From the NCBI GenBank assembly GCA_002686195.1, contig NZAS01000009.1:1-11323 (forward strand): a stretch of 11,323 bases of DNA, written 5' to 3'. Shown here piece after piece: positions 1 to 6,782 of the stretch. The translations under genes and the position numbers were made by a program. The notes beneath the pieces are model-generated. The model was not told the DNA's origin. It saw nothing but the letters and a program-made list of their open reading frames with translations, and did not search any database. Position 1 is the stretch's first letter. Each line of letters opens with the position of its first letter. Source of the DNA: Candidatus Pacearchaeota archaeon. Its GTDB lineage: Archaea > Nanoarchaeota > Nanoarchaeia > Pacearchaeales > GW2011-AR1.

Positions 1-59
1 GTGAACGCCCCTCCATTAACATACTTTTCAAACACCCATACTATTTCTAAATCATTCAT
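1..59 (-). CDS. Partial CDS (N-terminus only), unknown, next gene of the sugar cassette
   Basis: An ATG at 59-57 opens a frame that runs off the left edge of the window. The 19 visible residues read MNDLEIVWVFEKYVNGGAF. The start lies 2 nt after the TAA stop of the HAD phosphatase gene, the same tight spacing seen along the rest of the strand, so it is probably the next gene of the operon. A competing ATG one frame over (55-53) meets a stop two codons later and is discarded. Too little is visible to assign a family. Its position suggests a further sugar or glycosylation gene, but that is inference from context only. Confidence 0.6.
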   Translation of the reverse strand, partial: MNDLEIVWVFEKYVNGGAF

Positions 60-61
60 TT

Positions 62-544
62 TTAATTATCAAAAATATCCAAATACCATGCAATAGCCTC
101 TGCAACACATGCATCTCCACCACGAGATGACAACACCATGTTCCCGTCTATATTTTTAATAATCTCGTTAGAGTCGAATGGACACGCAGACACCCTGGAC
201 CTGTTTAGGCACTCAAAGTCATTCAAGTAATCTCCAACATAAAATATGTCGTCCCAGTCTAATTTTTTAATTGGGAATAGTTCTTCCTCTAAAAAAATTC
301 TCTTGTTCTTTATACCTTGGTATATAGGTATGTCTAACTTTCTCATTCTATGCAAGTCGCAATCATCACTAGAAGAGGTTAAGACAAAGACGTTTATTCC
401 CTTATCTCTCAGCAAACTCATATAATAGAAATCTTTAGTATTGTATTTTTTTTGAACACACCCATCACAACTTACATAATACCCACCGTCCGTTAGCGTC
501 CCATCAAGATCTGTAATAAATGCCTTTATGTTTAATGTACACAT
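62..544 (-). CDS. HAD-superfamily phosphatase, KdsC/nonulosonate-9-phosphate phosphatase-like
   Basis: A 160-residue capless (C0) HAD hydrolase. Motif I is DLDGTLTDG near residues 12-20, with nucleophile D12 and acid/base D14. The Thr/Ser motif II is LTSSS at 55-59, K80 is a candidate motif III lysine, and GDYLND at 104-109 is the metal-binding motif IV. A C-terminal RGGDACVAEA segment resembles the GG-GAvRE tail of KdsC-type enzymes. Length fits KdsC (about 170-190 aa), slightly short. Known relatives remove phosphate from KDO-8-P, or from KDN-9-P and Neu5Ac-9-P. Lying directly downstream of neuB (stop and start share one base, TGATG) and close to neuA, the likely substrate is a nonulosonate-9-phosphate. 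This implies that the neighbouring synthase uses a hexose-6-phosphate. HAD membership and KdsC-like type are clear; the exact substrate is inferred. Confidence 0.85.
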   Translation of the reverse strand: MCTLNIKAFITDLDGTLTDGGYYVSCDGCVQKKYNTKDFYYMSLLRDKGINVFVLTSSSDDCDLHRMRKLDIPIYQGIKNKRIFLEEELFPIKKLDWDDIFYVGDYLNDFECLNRSRVSACPFDSNEIIKNIDGNMVLSSRGGDACVAEAIAWYLDIFDN

Positions 545-1389
545 CAGCCTGTGGCTCTCAGCTTATTTCTTTGAACTCTCTCTTCTGCAGTAATATCTTT
601 CTCTCTATAAGAAATTGCCAATGATACATTATCCAAATCTCTCCTAAGAGTTGAAAAACCACGTGGTTCCAAGCTGGCGGATGAATCAGTATGAGGAAAT
701 GACCGGTCGTCTATAAAATGTCTCTCAACCCAAGTAGCCCCAAAAGCCAGGGCAGCTACATCTGCAGCTATCCCGTATCCATGATTTGAAAAACCACACT
801 CAAATCCAAGATCAGAGATAACCTGAACCTCTTTTAAATACAGATGACTAAAACTGCATGGGTATTCCGACGTGCAATGAAAAACAACTACATTATCTTT
901 GTGAGATGACAACATAGATAATAAGCTATCTCTCTCTGCGATAGTTGACATTCCAGTTGAAACATGTACGCTATTATAGTTTTCTAAACAAAAAGATATC
1001 AATTTATGATCATGATTCATGCAACTTGGAATCTTAATATAATCTGGCTCTAAAGATAATGCATCTATTGCGCTATCCATGTCAAATACAGATGTTGAAT
1101 AAACACAATCTTTGCTCTCTATATATTCTTTTAATTTTTTATGTATAGAGATGTCGAACTCCAAATTCAACCTATGATCTAAGTAGGTGTTGCCATATGA
1201 ATAATCTGTATTAGGATGAGGAAGTTGTTTTAAATTTTCTGGAGTAGACACATATGGGTTTCTTTTTTGAAATTTTACAACATCAGCACCTGAGTCTATT
1301 GCAAGATCAATAAGAAATTTTGCTCTTTCAAAATCTCCAACATGAGTTGCTCCAATCTCTGCTATTAAATTACAATGTCTGATTTCCAT
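544..1389 (-). CDS. neuB: Nonulosonic (sialic) acid synthase NeuB-like, catalytic barrel only
   Basis: A 281-residue NeuB-family synthase, which condenses PEP with ManNAc, mannose or a 6-phosphate or dideoxy relative to give a nine-carbon acid. Family landmarks run in order: AEIGATHVGD (10-19), GADVVKFQ (34-41), a YSTS segment (97-100) followed by YIKIPS (117-122), VSTGMS (143-148), HCTSEYP (171-177), GFSNHGYG (199-206) and ERHF (222-225). H203 and H224 match the expected metal ligands. Several consensus positions differ: ATH for NH, SNH for SDH, ERHF for EKHF. The protein ends soon after the barrel, whereas typical NeuB (about 340 aa) continues with a roughly 60-aa SAF/antifreeze-like domain. 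The start ATG lies within the end of neuA (25-nt overlap), with a GGAG 11 nt upstream. The substrate is not readable from sequence; the HAD neighbour favours a 6-phosphate. Confidence 0.9.
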   Translation of the reverse strand: MEIRHCNLIAEIGATHVGDFERAKFLIDLAIDSGADVVKFQKRNPYVSTPENLKQLPHPNTDYSYGNTYLDHRLNLEFDISIHKKLKEYIESKDCVYSTSVFDMDSAIDALSLEPDYIKIPSCMNHDHKLISFCLENYNSVHVSTGMSTIAERDSLLSMLSSHKDNVVVFHCTSEYPCSFSHLYLKEVQVISDLGFECGFSNHGYGIAADVAALAFGATWVERHFIDDRSFPHTDSSASLEPRGFSTLRRDLDNVSLAISYREKDITAEERVQRNKLRATG

Positions 1390-2111
1390 CTTTGTATTAT
1401 CTCCATTTGAGCTATTACTCTACACATACTTAAATCTAAAGGAGTATCAATTTCCATAGAATGAATTGAATCAGACATTACTGATGTTGACCTAAAAGGA
1501 GATCTATGTCCATCTCTTTTAAATCCTGATACAGTAAATCCATAAAGATTTCCGTCTTCCTGAAATTTTAAATCGCCCAGTGTCATATCCTGCCTTCTCT
1601 TTCTTGATAATGGACAATATAGCGGGGATACGGATCTCCCTTCATCGTACATTCTCCAAAAAAACGGAGATCTTTCAGATACGGTTACACAGCTATTAAA
1701 GTCACTATTACAAACTCCATCCACAACCTTATCTATTAATCCATTATGCCTAAATGGTGATGTTGGCTGCATCAACACTACAATGTTATCGTCCATATCC
1801 TTAGAATTGGATATAAAATCATCAATTACAGATTCTGTAGTAGATTCATCCAAAGACAATTCCTCTCTTCTGGTTAATAAGTCAACTTTAATACATATAT
1901 GTCTAGAATAAAAGTTTACCAAAGATAAAATCTCAAAAGAATCACTAGACACCACTATTCGATCAATCTTGTCCGATGCGGCGGCTGCAAAAACAGACCA
2001 CATTACAAGTGGAATTCCACATATCTCTACTGTGTTTTTCCCTTTTATTCCCTTTGACCCACTTCTTGCTGGAATAAACGCTATTATTTCTTTATTTTTT
2101 TCTGCTACCAT
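1365..2111 (-). CDS. neuA: CMP-nonulosonate (N-acylneuraminate) cytidylyltransferase
   Basis: A 248-residue CMP-sialic acid synthetase that uses CTP to activate a nonulosonic acid to its CMP-sugar, the donor for sialyltransferases. The nucleotide-binding signature IPARSGSKGIKGKN is at 13-26, followed by VVSSDS (53-58), MQPTSPFR (114-121), EDGNLYGF (185-192) and a C-terminal MEIDTPLDL (219-227), where an acidic metal-binding motif is expected. The SGSKGI form points to NeuA rather than KDO-specific KdsB. All main motifs are intact and the length is near normal, so it looks functional. The start overlaps the end of the upstream gene by 20 nt. Immediately downstream is neuB, giving the usual synthase/activator pair. 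Which acid (Neu5Ac, KDN, legionaminic, pseudaminic) is not determined by sequence alone. Confidence 0.92.
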   Translation of the reverse strand: MVAEKNKEIIAFIPARSGSKGIKGKNTVEICGIPLVMWSVFAAAASDKIDRIVVSSDSFEILSLVNFYSRHICIKVDLLTRREELSLDESTTESVIDDFISNSKDMDDNIVVLMQPTSPFRHNGLIDKVVDGVCNSDFNSCVTVSERSPFFWRMYDEGRSVSPLYCPLSRKRRQDMTLGDLKFQEDGNLYGFTVSGFKRDGHRSPFRSTSVMSDSIHSMEIDTPLDLSMCRVIAQMEIIQRWKSDIVI

Positions 2112-2847
2112 AATCTAATAATACCTGTTCTAATGTCTGTTTTTTAAACTGTTCAATTGTTGACGTCATAGAACAATTTATAATATGAGAATTAAGATCT
2201 CTGTTTTTCTTATTAAATAATCTCCAATACTCTAACATGTCCCTACAGTGAGAATCTATAGACTGCCCCTTATATCTTCCTGCATTTGCCCTGCTAAACA
2301 CTGGCTCTCCAGTTGTCCTAAATGGCTTATTTTTATCCCAGAATTGCCAAAAATATCTCTTTCCCATAGAATAATGGCAATCCATCCCAAGTATAACAAT
2401 AGGATCGCATCCCATTATATATAACATGTGCAATCCACTAGCAGACGAGGTTCTTGCTCCAATAATTGGTTTATTACAATCTTGGGTCATCACCAAGCCA
2501 TCTAAATTGTATTTCTTTGATCTTGGGTCGTAATACCATGTATGATCAAAAAAAATAACGTCATCATTGCAAAAGTGAGATGCGTGTTTTTTTAACTTTT
2601 TACTATATAATAATTTAGTGCATTTTGACTTTTTGGCATCATCTATATAATACGACCAATTCTTTACTCCAACATCATCGCTTAAGAAATAATCACAATC
2701 TGGAACACCAACGATTGAGCTATTGATAGTAAGAGCTACATAGTCTTTTAATAAATCTTTATCTATATCCCTTAGAGATGGGCCTGAACACACCAGGAAC
2801 CCCAGCTTCCCTTTGTGTTTCATGTGAATATCTTTCATATCTTTCAT
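2092..2847 (-). CDS. Putative DUF115/GT42-like glycosyltransferase, second of tandem pair
   Basis: A 251-residue protein with a Rossmann-like N-terminal segment GFLVCSGPSLRDID (16-29), then INSSI (41-45), YFLSDD (53-58), a central SSASGLHMLYIMG (134-146), PIVILGMD (149-156), FW (166-167), and a C-terminal IINCSMTSTIEQFKK (222-236). This order resembles the DUF115 (MptE/Maf) and GT42 sialyltransferase families, which share a nucleotide-binding GxGPSL region and a later LGxD motif. It is homologous over most of its length to the preceding gene product, with matching blocks in the same order. The start overlaps the upstream stop as ATGA. Adjacent neuA and neuB suggest a CMP-nonulosonate donor, as with Maf proteins that glycosylate flagellin. 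The family call is from motif recognition; the transferase role is inference. No signal peptide or membrane segment is seen, so it is probably cytoplasmic. Confidence 0.62.
   Translation of the reverse strand: MKDMKDIHMKHKGKLGFLVCSGPSLRDIDKDLLKDYVALTINSSIVGVPDCDYFLSDDVGVKNWSYYIDDAKKSKCTKLLYSKKLKKHASHFCNDDVIFFDHTWYYDPRSKKYNLDGLVMTQDCNKPIIGARTSSASGLHMLYIMGCDPIVILGMDCHYSMGKRYFWQFWDKNKPFRTTGEPVFSRANAGRYKGQSIDSHCRDMLEYWRLFNKKNRDLNSHIINCSMTSTIEQFKKQTLEQVLLDYGSRKK
2830..2847 (-). repeat. 9-bp tandem duplication at a start codon
   Basis: ATGAAAGAT occurs twice back to back at 2847-2839 and 2838-2830, giving Met-Lys-Asp twice at the N-terminus and two in-frame ATGs; a third in-frame ATG is at 2823. 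The first ATG is coupled to the previous stop as ATGA. It may be a recent slippage duplication that offers alternative initiation. Confidence 0.75.
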
Positions 2848-3560
2848 GAATATTTCCTAAAATCCCCAAAATCTATCTTTTTAAATTCTTCAACTGAAGA
2901 CCTCTCATTGCAATTGTATATCTCTATACCTTTAGATCGGGCAAATTTAGAAAGAGCCTTATAAGCCATATTGTTATATAAGAAAGTTTTCGACTGAGCG
3001 GACCTTGGAGGGGTCCCTCCTGCTGATCTTCTGGGCTGGTCATTGGTCGGCAGATTGTGCCAGAAATGACTTCCATTACTGGATTTTGGAAAGTTTTGAT
3101 CAACACCAAGTAGAAATATTGGATTTAAATTCATCTTAATGGCAATGTCTAAAGCAGTTGGAACGCTAGAACAATATGCCAACCCATCATCGTTACTATC
3201 AATAATTCCTTCCGAAGTATTTCTTGGATGAAAAAAATAAAAATCGTCAACCTTATTAAAGTGTTTAAGCCAACTTGTTCTCACTATTTTATTGCAATTA
3301 CAAGATGTAAGCTTTGACCAATAACTCCACCCCATACATAGGGCGTCATTTGATACCCAATATCTTCTATCTGCAGGTCCAGACTCCCATGGCATTAAAA
3401 TAATACTACTATTAACAGAAAATATTGAATATTCAAACACTTCTGACAGGTCAATAGATGACAGACTAGAACCTGCGCCTACAACAAATCCCGGTTCCGG
3501 TACACACCCTCTTTTGCTGTCAATTATCTCCGTATACGATTTGGCTATATTGATCTTCAT
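2844..3560 (-). CDS. Putative DUF115/GT42-like glycosyltransferase, first of tandem pair
   Basis: A 238-residue homologue of the next gene. Shared blocks are GFVVGAGSSLSSID (24-37), VNSSI (49-53), YWVSND (67-72), WSY (78-80), MNLNPIFLLGVD (143-154), HFW (165-167) and IYNCNERSSVEEFKK (214-228). It also has a Pro/Arg/Ser-rich stretch near 171-190. The GxGxSL nucleotide-binding loop and LGxD motif recall DUF115/Maf and GT42 enzymes. The first start at 3560 lies inside the helicase gene, giving a 41-nt overlap, with GGA 7 nt upstream; a later non-ATG start near residue 20 is possible because the first conserved block begins at 24. Position before a second copy and neuA, neuB and the HAD gene suggests transfer of the cassette's sugar. 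The two paralogues may act on different acceptors or as a heteromer (inference). Confidence 0.6.
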   Translation of the reverse strand: MKINIAKSYTEIIDSKRGCVPEPGFVVGAGSSLSSIDLSEVFEYSIFSVNSSIILMPWESGPADRRYWVSNDALCMGWSYWSKLTSCNCNKIVRTSWLKHFNKVDDFYFFHPRNTSEGIIDSNDDGLAYCSSVPTALDIAIKMNLNPIFLLGVDQNFPKSSNGSHFWHNLPTNDQPRRSAGGTPPRSAQSKTFLYNNMAYKALSKFARSKGIEIYNCNERSSVEEFKKIDFGDFRKYS

Positions 3561-5415
3561 CTATTATTCCGGACTCTATTAAAAATCTACTTGGAAAAGT
3601 TGTCGGTGACCTTCCGTCTTGAGACATACCAACCACAGAACTGGTATGCAGTATTTTCTCAGCTCTAGTCATACCAACATAGCACAACCTTCTTTCCTCC
3701 TCTAGCCCATCTGGTCTCGACTCTACGGCTCGTTTGTGTGGAAGTACACCCTCATCGACGCCAATTAAAAATACTACAGGAAACTCAAGCCCCTTTGAGC
3801 TATGAAGTGATATGAGAGAAACGACATTGTCATTTGTTGATTTATCAGAAGATGTAAATAGCATAATCTGCTGTAGATATCTCGATAAATCGTCAGCATT
3901 TGACTTAGAAAATGCAGAAGCAGATTTTAATAATTCAATTAAATTGTCGCTTTTTTCATCAAATTTATCGCTTCTAAAATCTGATAAAAAGTCATAATAT
4001 CCCATACTGTCCAGAGTGGACATCAGCCAATCAGAGAAATTAGAATAATCAGATCTATTCAGTAGCCTTTCTTGTAACAATGATATATATATAACGCACG
4101 ATGGTTTTAAAAAGTCAATTTTAGTACAATCTACATTAGATATATCTAACCCATTCTCCGAACAAAACTTTTTAAGCTTACTAATAGATGCTGGTCCAAA
4201 TCCGATCTTAGGCTTATTGCATGCCCTTGAAAAGCTTGCCCAATCCTTTGGATTAAAAAGTAGCTTTAAATAACAAAGCGCATCCCTCACCTCTTCTCTA
4301 TCATAAAAAGAAAATGCCCCTATAACGATGTAGGGTATACACGCTCTTGTAAGAGCTATTTCTAATCCACGAGACATGGAGTTGGTTCGATATAGTATGG
4401 CCATATCTTTGGGCTTATATCCCATGGATATGTACTGTCTAATTTGACTTGCAACAATATAAGATTCCTTGTCCCTAGACTCGCAAAACGAGCACTTAAC
4501 ATCATTACCGCTGTCGCTAAATGCCTCAATGTCGGTATTAATTCTTCCAATAGCGTTTGACATTAAGTTATTTGCGACATTTAATATTTCTGGTGTAGAT
4601 CTATAATTAATGTTTAAATTAATAATTTTAACCGGATCAAAAATCGTTAAAAAATCTGTCATGTTTTCTGGTCGAGCGCCGCGCCAGCCATATATCGCCT
4701 GATCCTGATCTCCTACTGCAACAACATTTTTATGTTGACATATCTTCTTAATTATTTCAAGTTGAATTAAGTTTGTATCCTGAAACTCATCAACCTGAAC
4801 GTAAGAGAATCTGTTGTTCATAAATTCAACAACCTCATCGTGGTTGTTAAGTAGATCCCAACATCGATATAACATACCGCTAAAGTCAATGCTATTAGAG
4901 GATACAAAGTATGATTCTAGTGATAAGAATAGCCCAGCCTCTTGTTGATCAAAATGATCGTGAACCTTTGACACTAAATTGCACTGCTCTCGATACTCGC
5001 TATAGGCTCCGTGTAACATTCGCAATTCTTTTTGATCATAATCTTTCTGCCCTTCTAGCCCAGACATCACACTAATGACTGAATCTGTATCTAATATAGT
5101 AACATTTGCATCTGCGCCGATGAGAGGTGCGAATTTTCTTAAAACACTTAAAGATAAAGAGTGGAATGTAGAACAAGAGACATCTGAAAGACCATGAATC
5201 TCATTGCTTTCTGAGAGTCTTTTTTTCATCTCTTTCGCCGCTTTATTTGTGAATGTAATATTAAGAACATTTCTACCAAATACGTCTTCAGACGATACGA
5301 GCCTCTTAACCCTCTCTATTATAGTTCTTGTTTTTCCACTACCTGGGCACGCAGCAATAAGACAAGGTCCATCTTTATGTAAAACAGCTTCTTGCTGATT
5401 TTTATTTAGACTCAT
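3520..5415 (-). CDS. UvrD/Rep/PcrA-type superfamily 1A DNA helicase
   Basis: A 631-residue ATP-dependent 3'-5' DNA helicase with every expected motif. The Q-motif region LNKNQQEAV is at 3-11, Walker A ACPGSGKTRT at 22-31, motif Ia TFTNKAAKEM at 54-63, Walker B VDEFQD at 208-213, motif III GDQDQAIYGWRGA at 235-247, NYRS (IV) at 270-273, LHSSKGLEFPVVFLIG (V) at 537-552 and EERRLCYVGMTRAEK (VI) at 573-587. Length is a little under cellular UvrD/PcrA (about 720), mostly missing the C-terminal tail. No nuclease domain is fused, but a Cas4/AddB-type nuclease is encoded upstream in the same operon. Likely roles are repair, recombination or fork restart in phage replication; which one is not shown. 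The start ATG follows the thioredoxin-like gene by 6 nt, with AAGG close upstream. Its 3' end overlaps the first sugar-cassette gene. Confidence 0.93.
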   Translation of the reverse strand: MSLNKNQQEAVLHKDGPCLIAACPGSGKTRTIIERVKRLVSSEDVFGRNVLNITFTNKAAKEMKKRLSESNEIHGLSDVSCSTFHSLSLSVLRKFAPLIGADANVTILDTDSVISVMSGLEGQKDYDQKELRMLHGAYSEYREQCNLVSKVHDHFDQQEAGLFLSLESYFVSSNSIDFSGMLYRCWDLLNNHDEVVEFMNNRFSYVQVDEFQDTNLIQLEIIKKICQHKNVVAVGDQDQAIYGWRGARPENMTDFLTIFDPVKIINLNINYRSTPEILNVANNLMSNAIGRINTDIEAFSDSGNDVKCSFCESRDKESYIVASQIRQYISMGYKPKDMAILYRTNSMSRGLEIALTRACIPYIVIGAFSFYDREEVRDALCYLKLLFNPKDWASFSRACNKPKIGFGPASISKLKKFCSENGLDISNVDCTKIDFLKPSCVIYISLLQERLLNRSDYSNFSDWLMSTLDSMGYYDFLSDFRSDKFDEKSDNLIELLKSASAFSKSNADDLSRYLQQIMLFTSSDKSTNDNVVSLISLHSSKGLEFPVVFLIGVDEGVLPHKRAVESRPDGLEEERRLCYVGMTRAEKILHTSSVVGMSQDGRSPTTFPSRFLIESGIIDEDQYSQIVYGDN

Positions 5416-5421
5416 AGACCT

Positions 5422-5811
5422 TCACTTAAGCTTTCGCTTAGCGTCTCTTTTCTTCTTGCATTCCATACATCCTTCTGACTTTTCAATGCTCTCACTATCA
5501 ATTTCTTGAACTTTAACTCTTGCTGACTTTTTAGAATTCATTCTTTTCTGCAAAACGCTCAACAAGGAAACTGGATTAATGTATCCAGCATATTCTATTA
5601 GGACATCGCCAGAATTCTGCCTTACAACCTGTATGTGGGGTAATTGATTTACATCATATTGATCACAAAGCTCTTGATTCTCGTCTGTATTTGCATCCAT
5701 CACCACGTGGGGAAGAGAAAACTTCTTGCACTCCTCCTTGAACATCTTACACCTCTTGCATCCATCAGATGCAAATATTCTAATAATAATTGAATTATCA
5801 TCATTCGACAT
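5422..5811 (-). CDS. Thioredoxin/glutaredoxin-like protein with extra C-terminal CxxC
   Basis: A 129-residue small redox protein. After a first beta-strand (IIIRIFASDG) comes the active-site CKRC at 18-21, then FSLPHVVMDANTDEN, and QLPHIQVV with the cis-proline P58 typical of the thioredoxin fold. The core ends near residue 90. A lysine-rich tail follows with a second cysteine pair CMEC at 115-118 and a very basic end. The tail is unusual and could bind metal, act as a resolving pair or touch nucleic acid (inference). The ATG at 5811 is chosen over a TTG at 5817 because a perfect AGGAGG lies 6 nt before the ATG but abuts the TTG. It overlaps the previous gene by 11 nt. Possible partners include ribonucleotide reductase or a DNA polymerase complex, but neither is encoded in the window. 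Confidence 0.82.
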   Translation of the reverse strand: MSNDDNSIIIRIFASDGCKRCKMFKEECKKFSLPHVVMDANTDENQELCDQYDVNQLPHIQVVRQNSGDVLIEYAGYINPVSLLSVLQKRMNSKKSARVKVQEIDSESIEKSEGCMECKKKRDAKRKLK

Positions 5812-6055
5812 CCTCAACCTCCTCTACCGGTAGTACTAAATTAAATTCTTTATTAATCATATTTTTACAAAAGAGTGACCAGTCATCTCCGTCTATATCT
5901 TGAGATATTCCTATGGCTTTTTTCATATCATTAGATGGATATGCAAACACTTGGGTTTTATCTTTTTCTATAAAGTGAAGCTCCCAAGTTATCATGTCAG
6001 AAGATTGATCATAGGACATGTCTATACACTTTACTTTATGAGAATCATTTGACAT
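5801..6055 (-). CDS. Small acidic hypothetical protein
   Basis: An 84-residue protein I do not recognise. It appears to form alternating short beta-strands (KVKCIDMSYD, MITWELHFIEKD, TQVFAYP) followed by a helical half with DDWSLFCKNMINKEF and an acidic end (EEVEDVE). No catalytic or metal motif is seen. The ATG at 6055 overlaps the previous gene by 11 nt, and its 3' end carries the Shine-Dalgarno of the thioredoxin-like gene, so translation of the three genes is probably coupled. It is likely real given the packing and lack of a better frame. Its function is unknown. Confidence 0.7.
   Translation of the reverse strand: MSNDSHKVKCIDMSYDQSSDMITWELHFIEKDKTQVFAYPSNDMKKAIGISQDIDGDDWSLFCKNMINKEFNLVLPVEEVEDVE
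5818..5823 (-). promoter_or_regulatory. Perfect Shine-Dalgarno (AGGAGG) deciding the thioredoxin-like start
   Basis: AGGAGG on the minus strand sits 6 nt before the ATG at 5811 and inside the preceding small gene. This ideal spacing selects the ATG over the upstream in-frame TTG. It also indicates an anti-SD-using bacterial host. Confidence 0.8.
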
Positions 6056-6782
6056 TACTAAATGATTCCCTCAAACAATCACATATGTTATTTATTAATT
6101 GTTTTTTTTGTATCATAGAATATGACGAGCGAACGATTGATAGATCACACATCTCCTTCTCTCCCAAAATCCATATTAAGGCATGCTCATGAAATGACCT
6201 ATAAGAGCCACCTGGGTTATCATTGAGAAAATGGTCTGGTACTCCTATTTTTTTTTCTAACTCCCTAATAGAATCAAAAGAAAAGTCTATTTCTTTTTTT
6301 GTTAAAAACTTATTACCATTTTTTAACTTTATCAAATCACACTGAGGCTTCACATTATTATTTAAAACCTTTAGTCTTTCATATCTTGGCTGAAATTCTT
6401 CGTCTGGAGTTACTCCGTAAAAATAACAATTAACAGGTCTTGTTGTGTGAGTTTTGCATTTCCTTGTGTCTGCATTCCAAAATACACACCCATTACTTTT
6501 GTCTATTAATAAATACTTTTTAAGACAGAGTTTTATTAAAGAGGAAAAATCATCCACGTCCATTTTAAATATATAATTTTCTAATGTATTTAAAAACTCT
6601 ACAAACCACACAGATGGGTTCTGCTCTCTGCAACACCAGGCTTCACAGGAGTCCTTGCTGGATATACTCTCCATACACCCAATCGTATCTGGCAGATCTC
6701 CATACGCCCCCTCTAAGTCCTCAATAACCCCCTTGAGCCTATCCTGGATGTCAGACCTATTAAAGTCAGGTATACCATACAT
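6045..6782 (-). CDS. YkgJ-family cysteine-cluster (putative Zn/Fe-binding) protein
   Basis: A 245-residue protein with the two-part cysteine pattern of the YkgJ/UPF0153 family. A first cluster holds C36, C46, C50 and C51 (ending CEAWCC). A second, GCVFWNADTRKCKTHTTRPVNC (three fragments: C99, C109, C119), matches the family's C-x-fL...C-iy-RP--C form; another cysteine lies at 148. The family is thought to chelate zinc or iron, possibly an Fe-S cluster, with no settled function. The start at 6782 is chosen because TAATG joins it to the previous stop, with a GGGA about 9 nt upstream. An ATG at 6797 would add five residues but has a poorly spaced ribosome site. The C-terminal half (beyond 150) is helical and unrecognised. 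Next to a redox protein and an Fe-S nuclease, a metal or redox role is possible (inference). Confidence 0.8.
   Translation of the reverse strand: MYGIPDFNRSDIQDRLKGVIEDLEGAYGDLPDTIGCMESISSKDSCEAWCCREQNPSVWFVEFLNTLENYIFKMDVDDFSSLIKLCLKKYLLIDKSNGCVFWNADTRKCKTHTTRPVNCYFYGVTPDEEFQPRYERLKVLNNNVKPQCDLIKLKNGNKFLTKKEIDFSFDSIRELEKKIGVPDHFLNDNPGGSYRSFHEHALIWILGEKEMCDLSIVRSSYSMIQKKQLINNICDCLRESFSNVK

Noticed and set aside
62..2111. KDO (LPS) pathway instead of nonulosonate
   Set aside because: The synthase has NeuB rather than KdsA motifs and the transferase has the NeuA-type RSGSKGI signature; only the HAD protein is ambiguous.
3520..3560. Foreign insertion boundary between helicase and sugar cassette
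   Set aside because: Genes overlap by 41 nt with no repeat, tRNA or transposase, and base composition does not visibly change, so no insertion scar can be claimed.
5812..5817. TTG start at 5817 for the thioredoxin-like gene
   Set aside because: AGGAGG directly abuts the TTG but is 6 nt from the ATG at 5811, the usual spacing.
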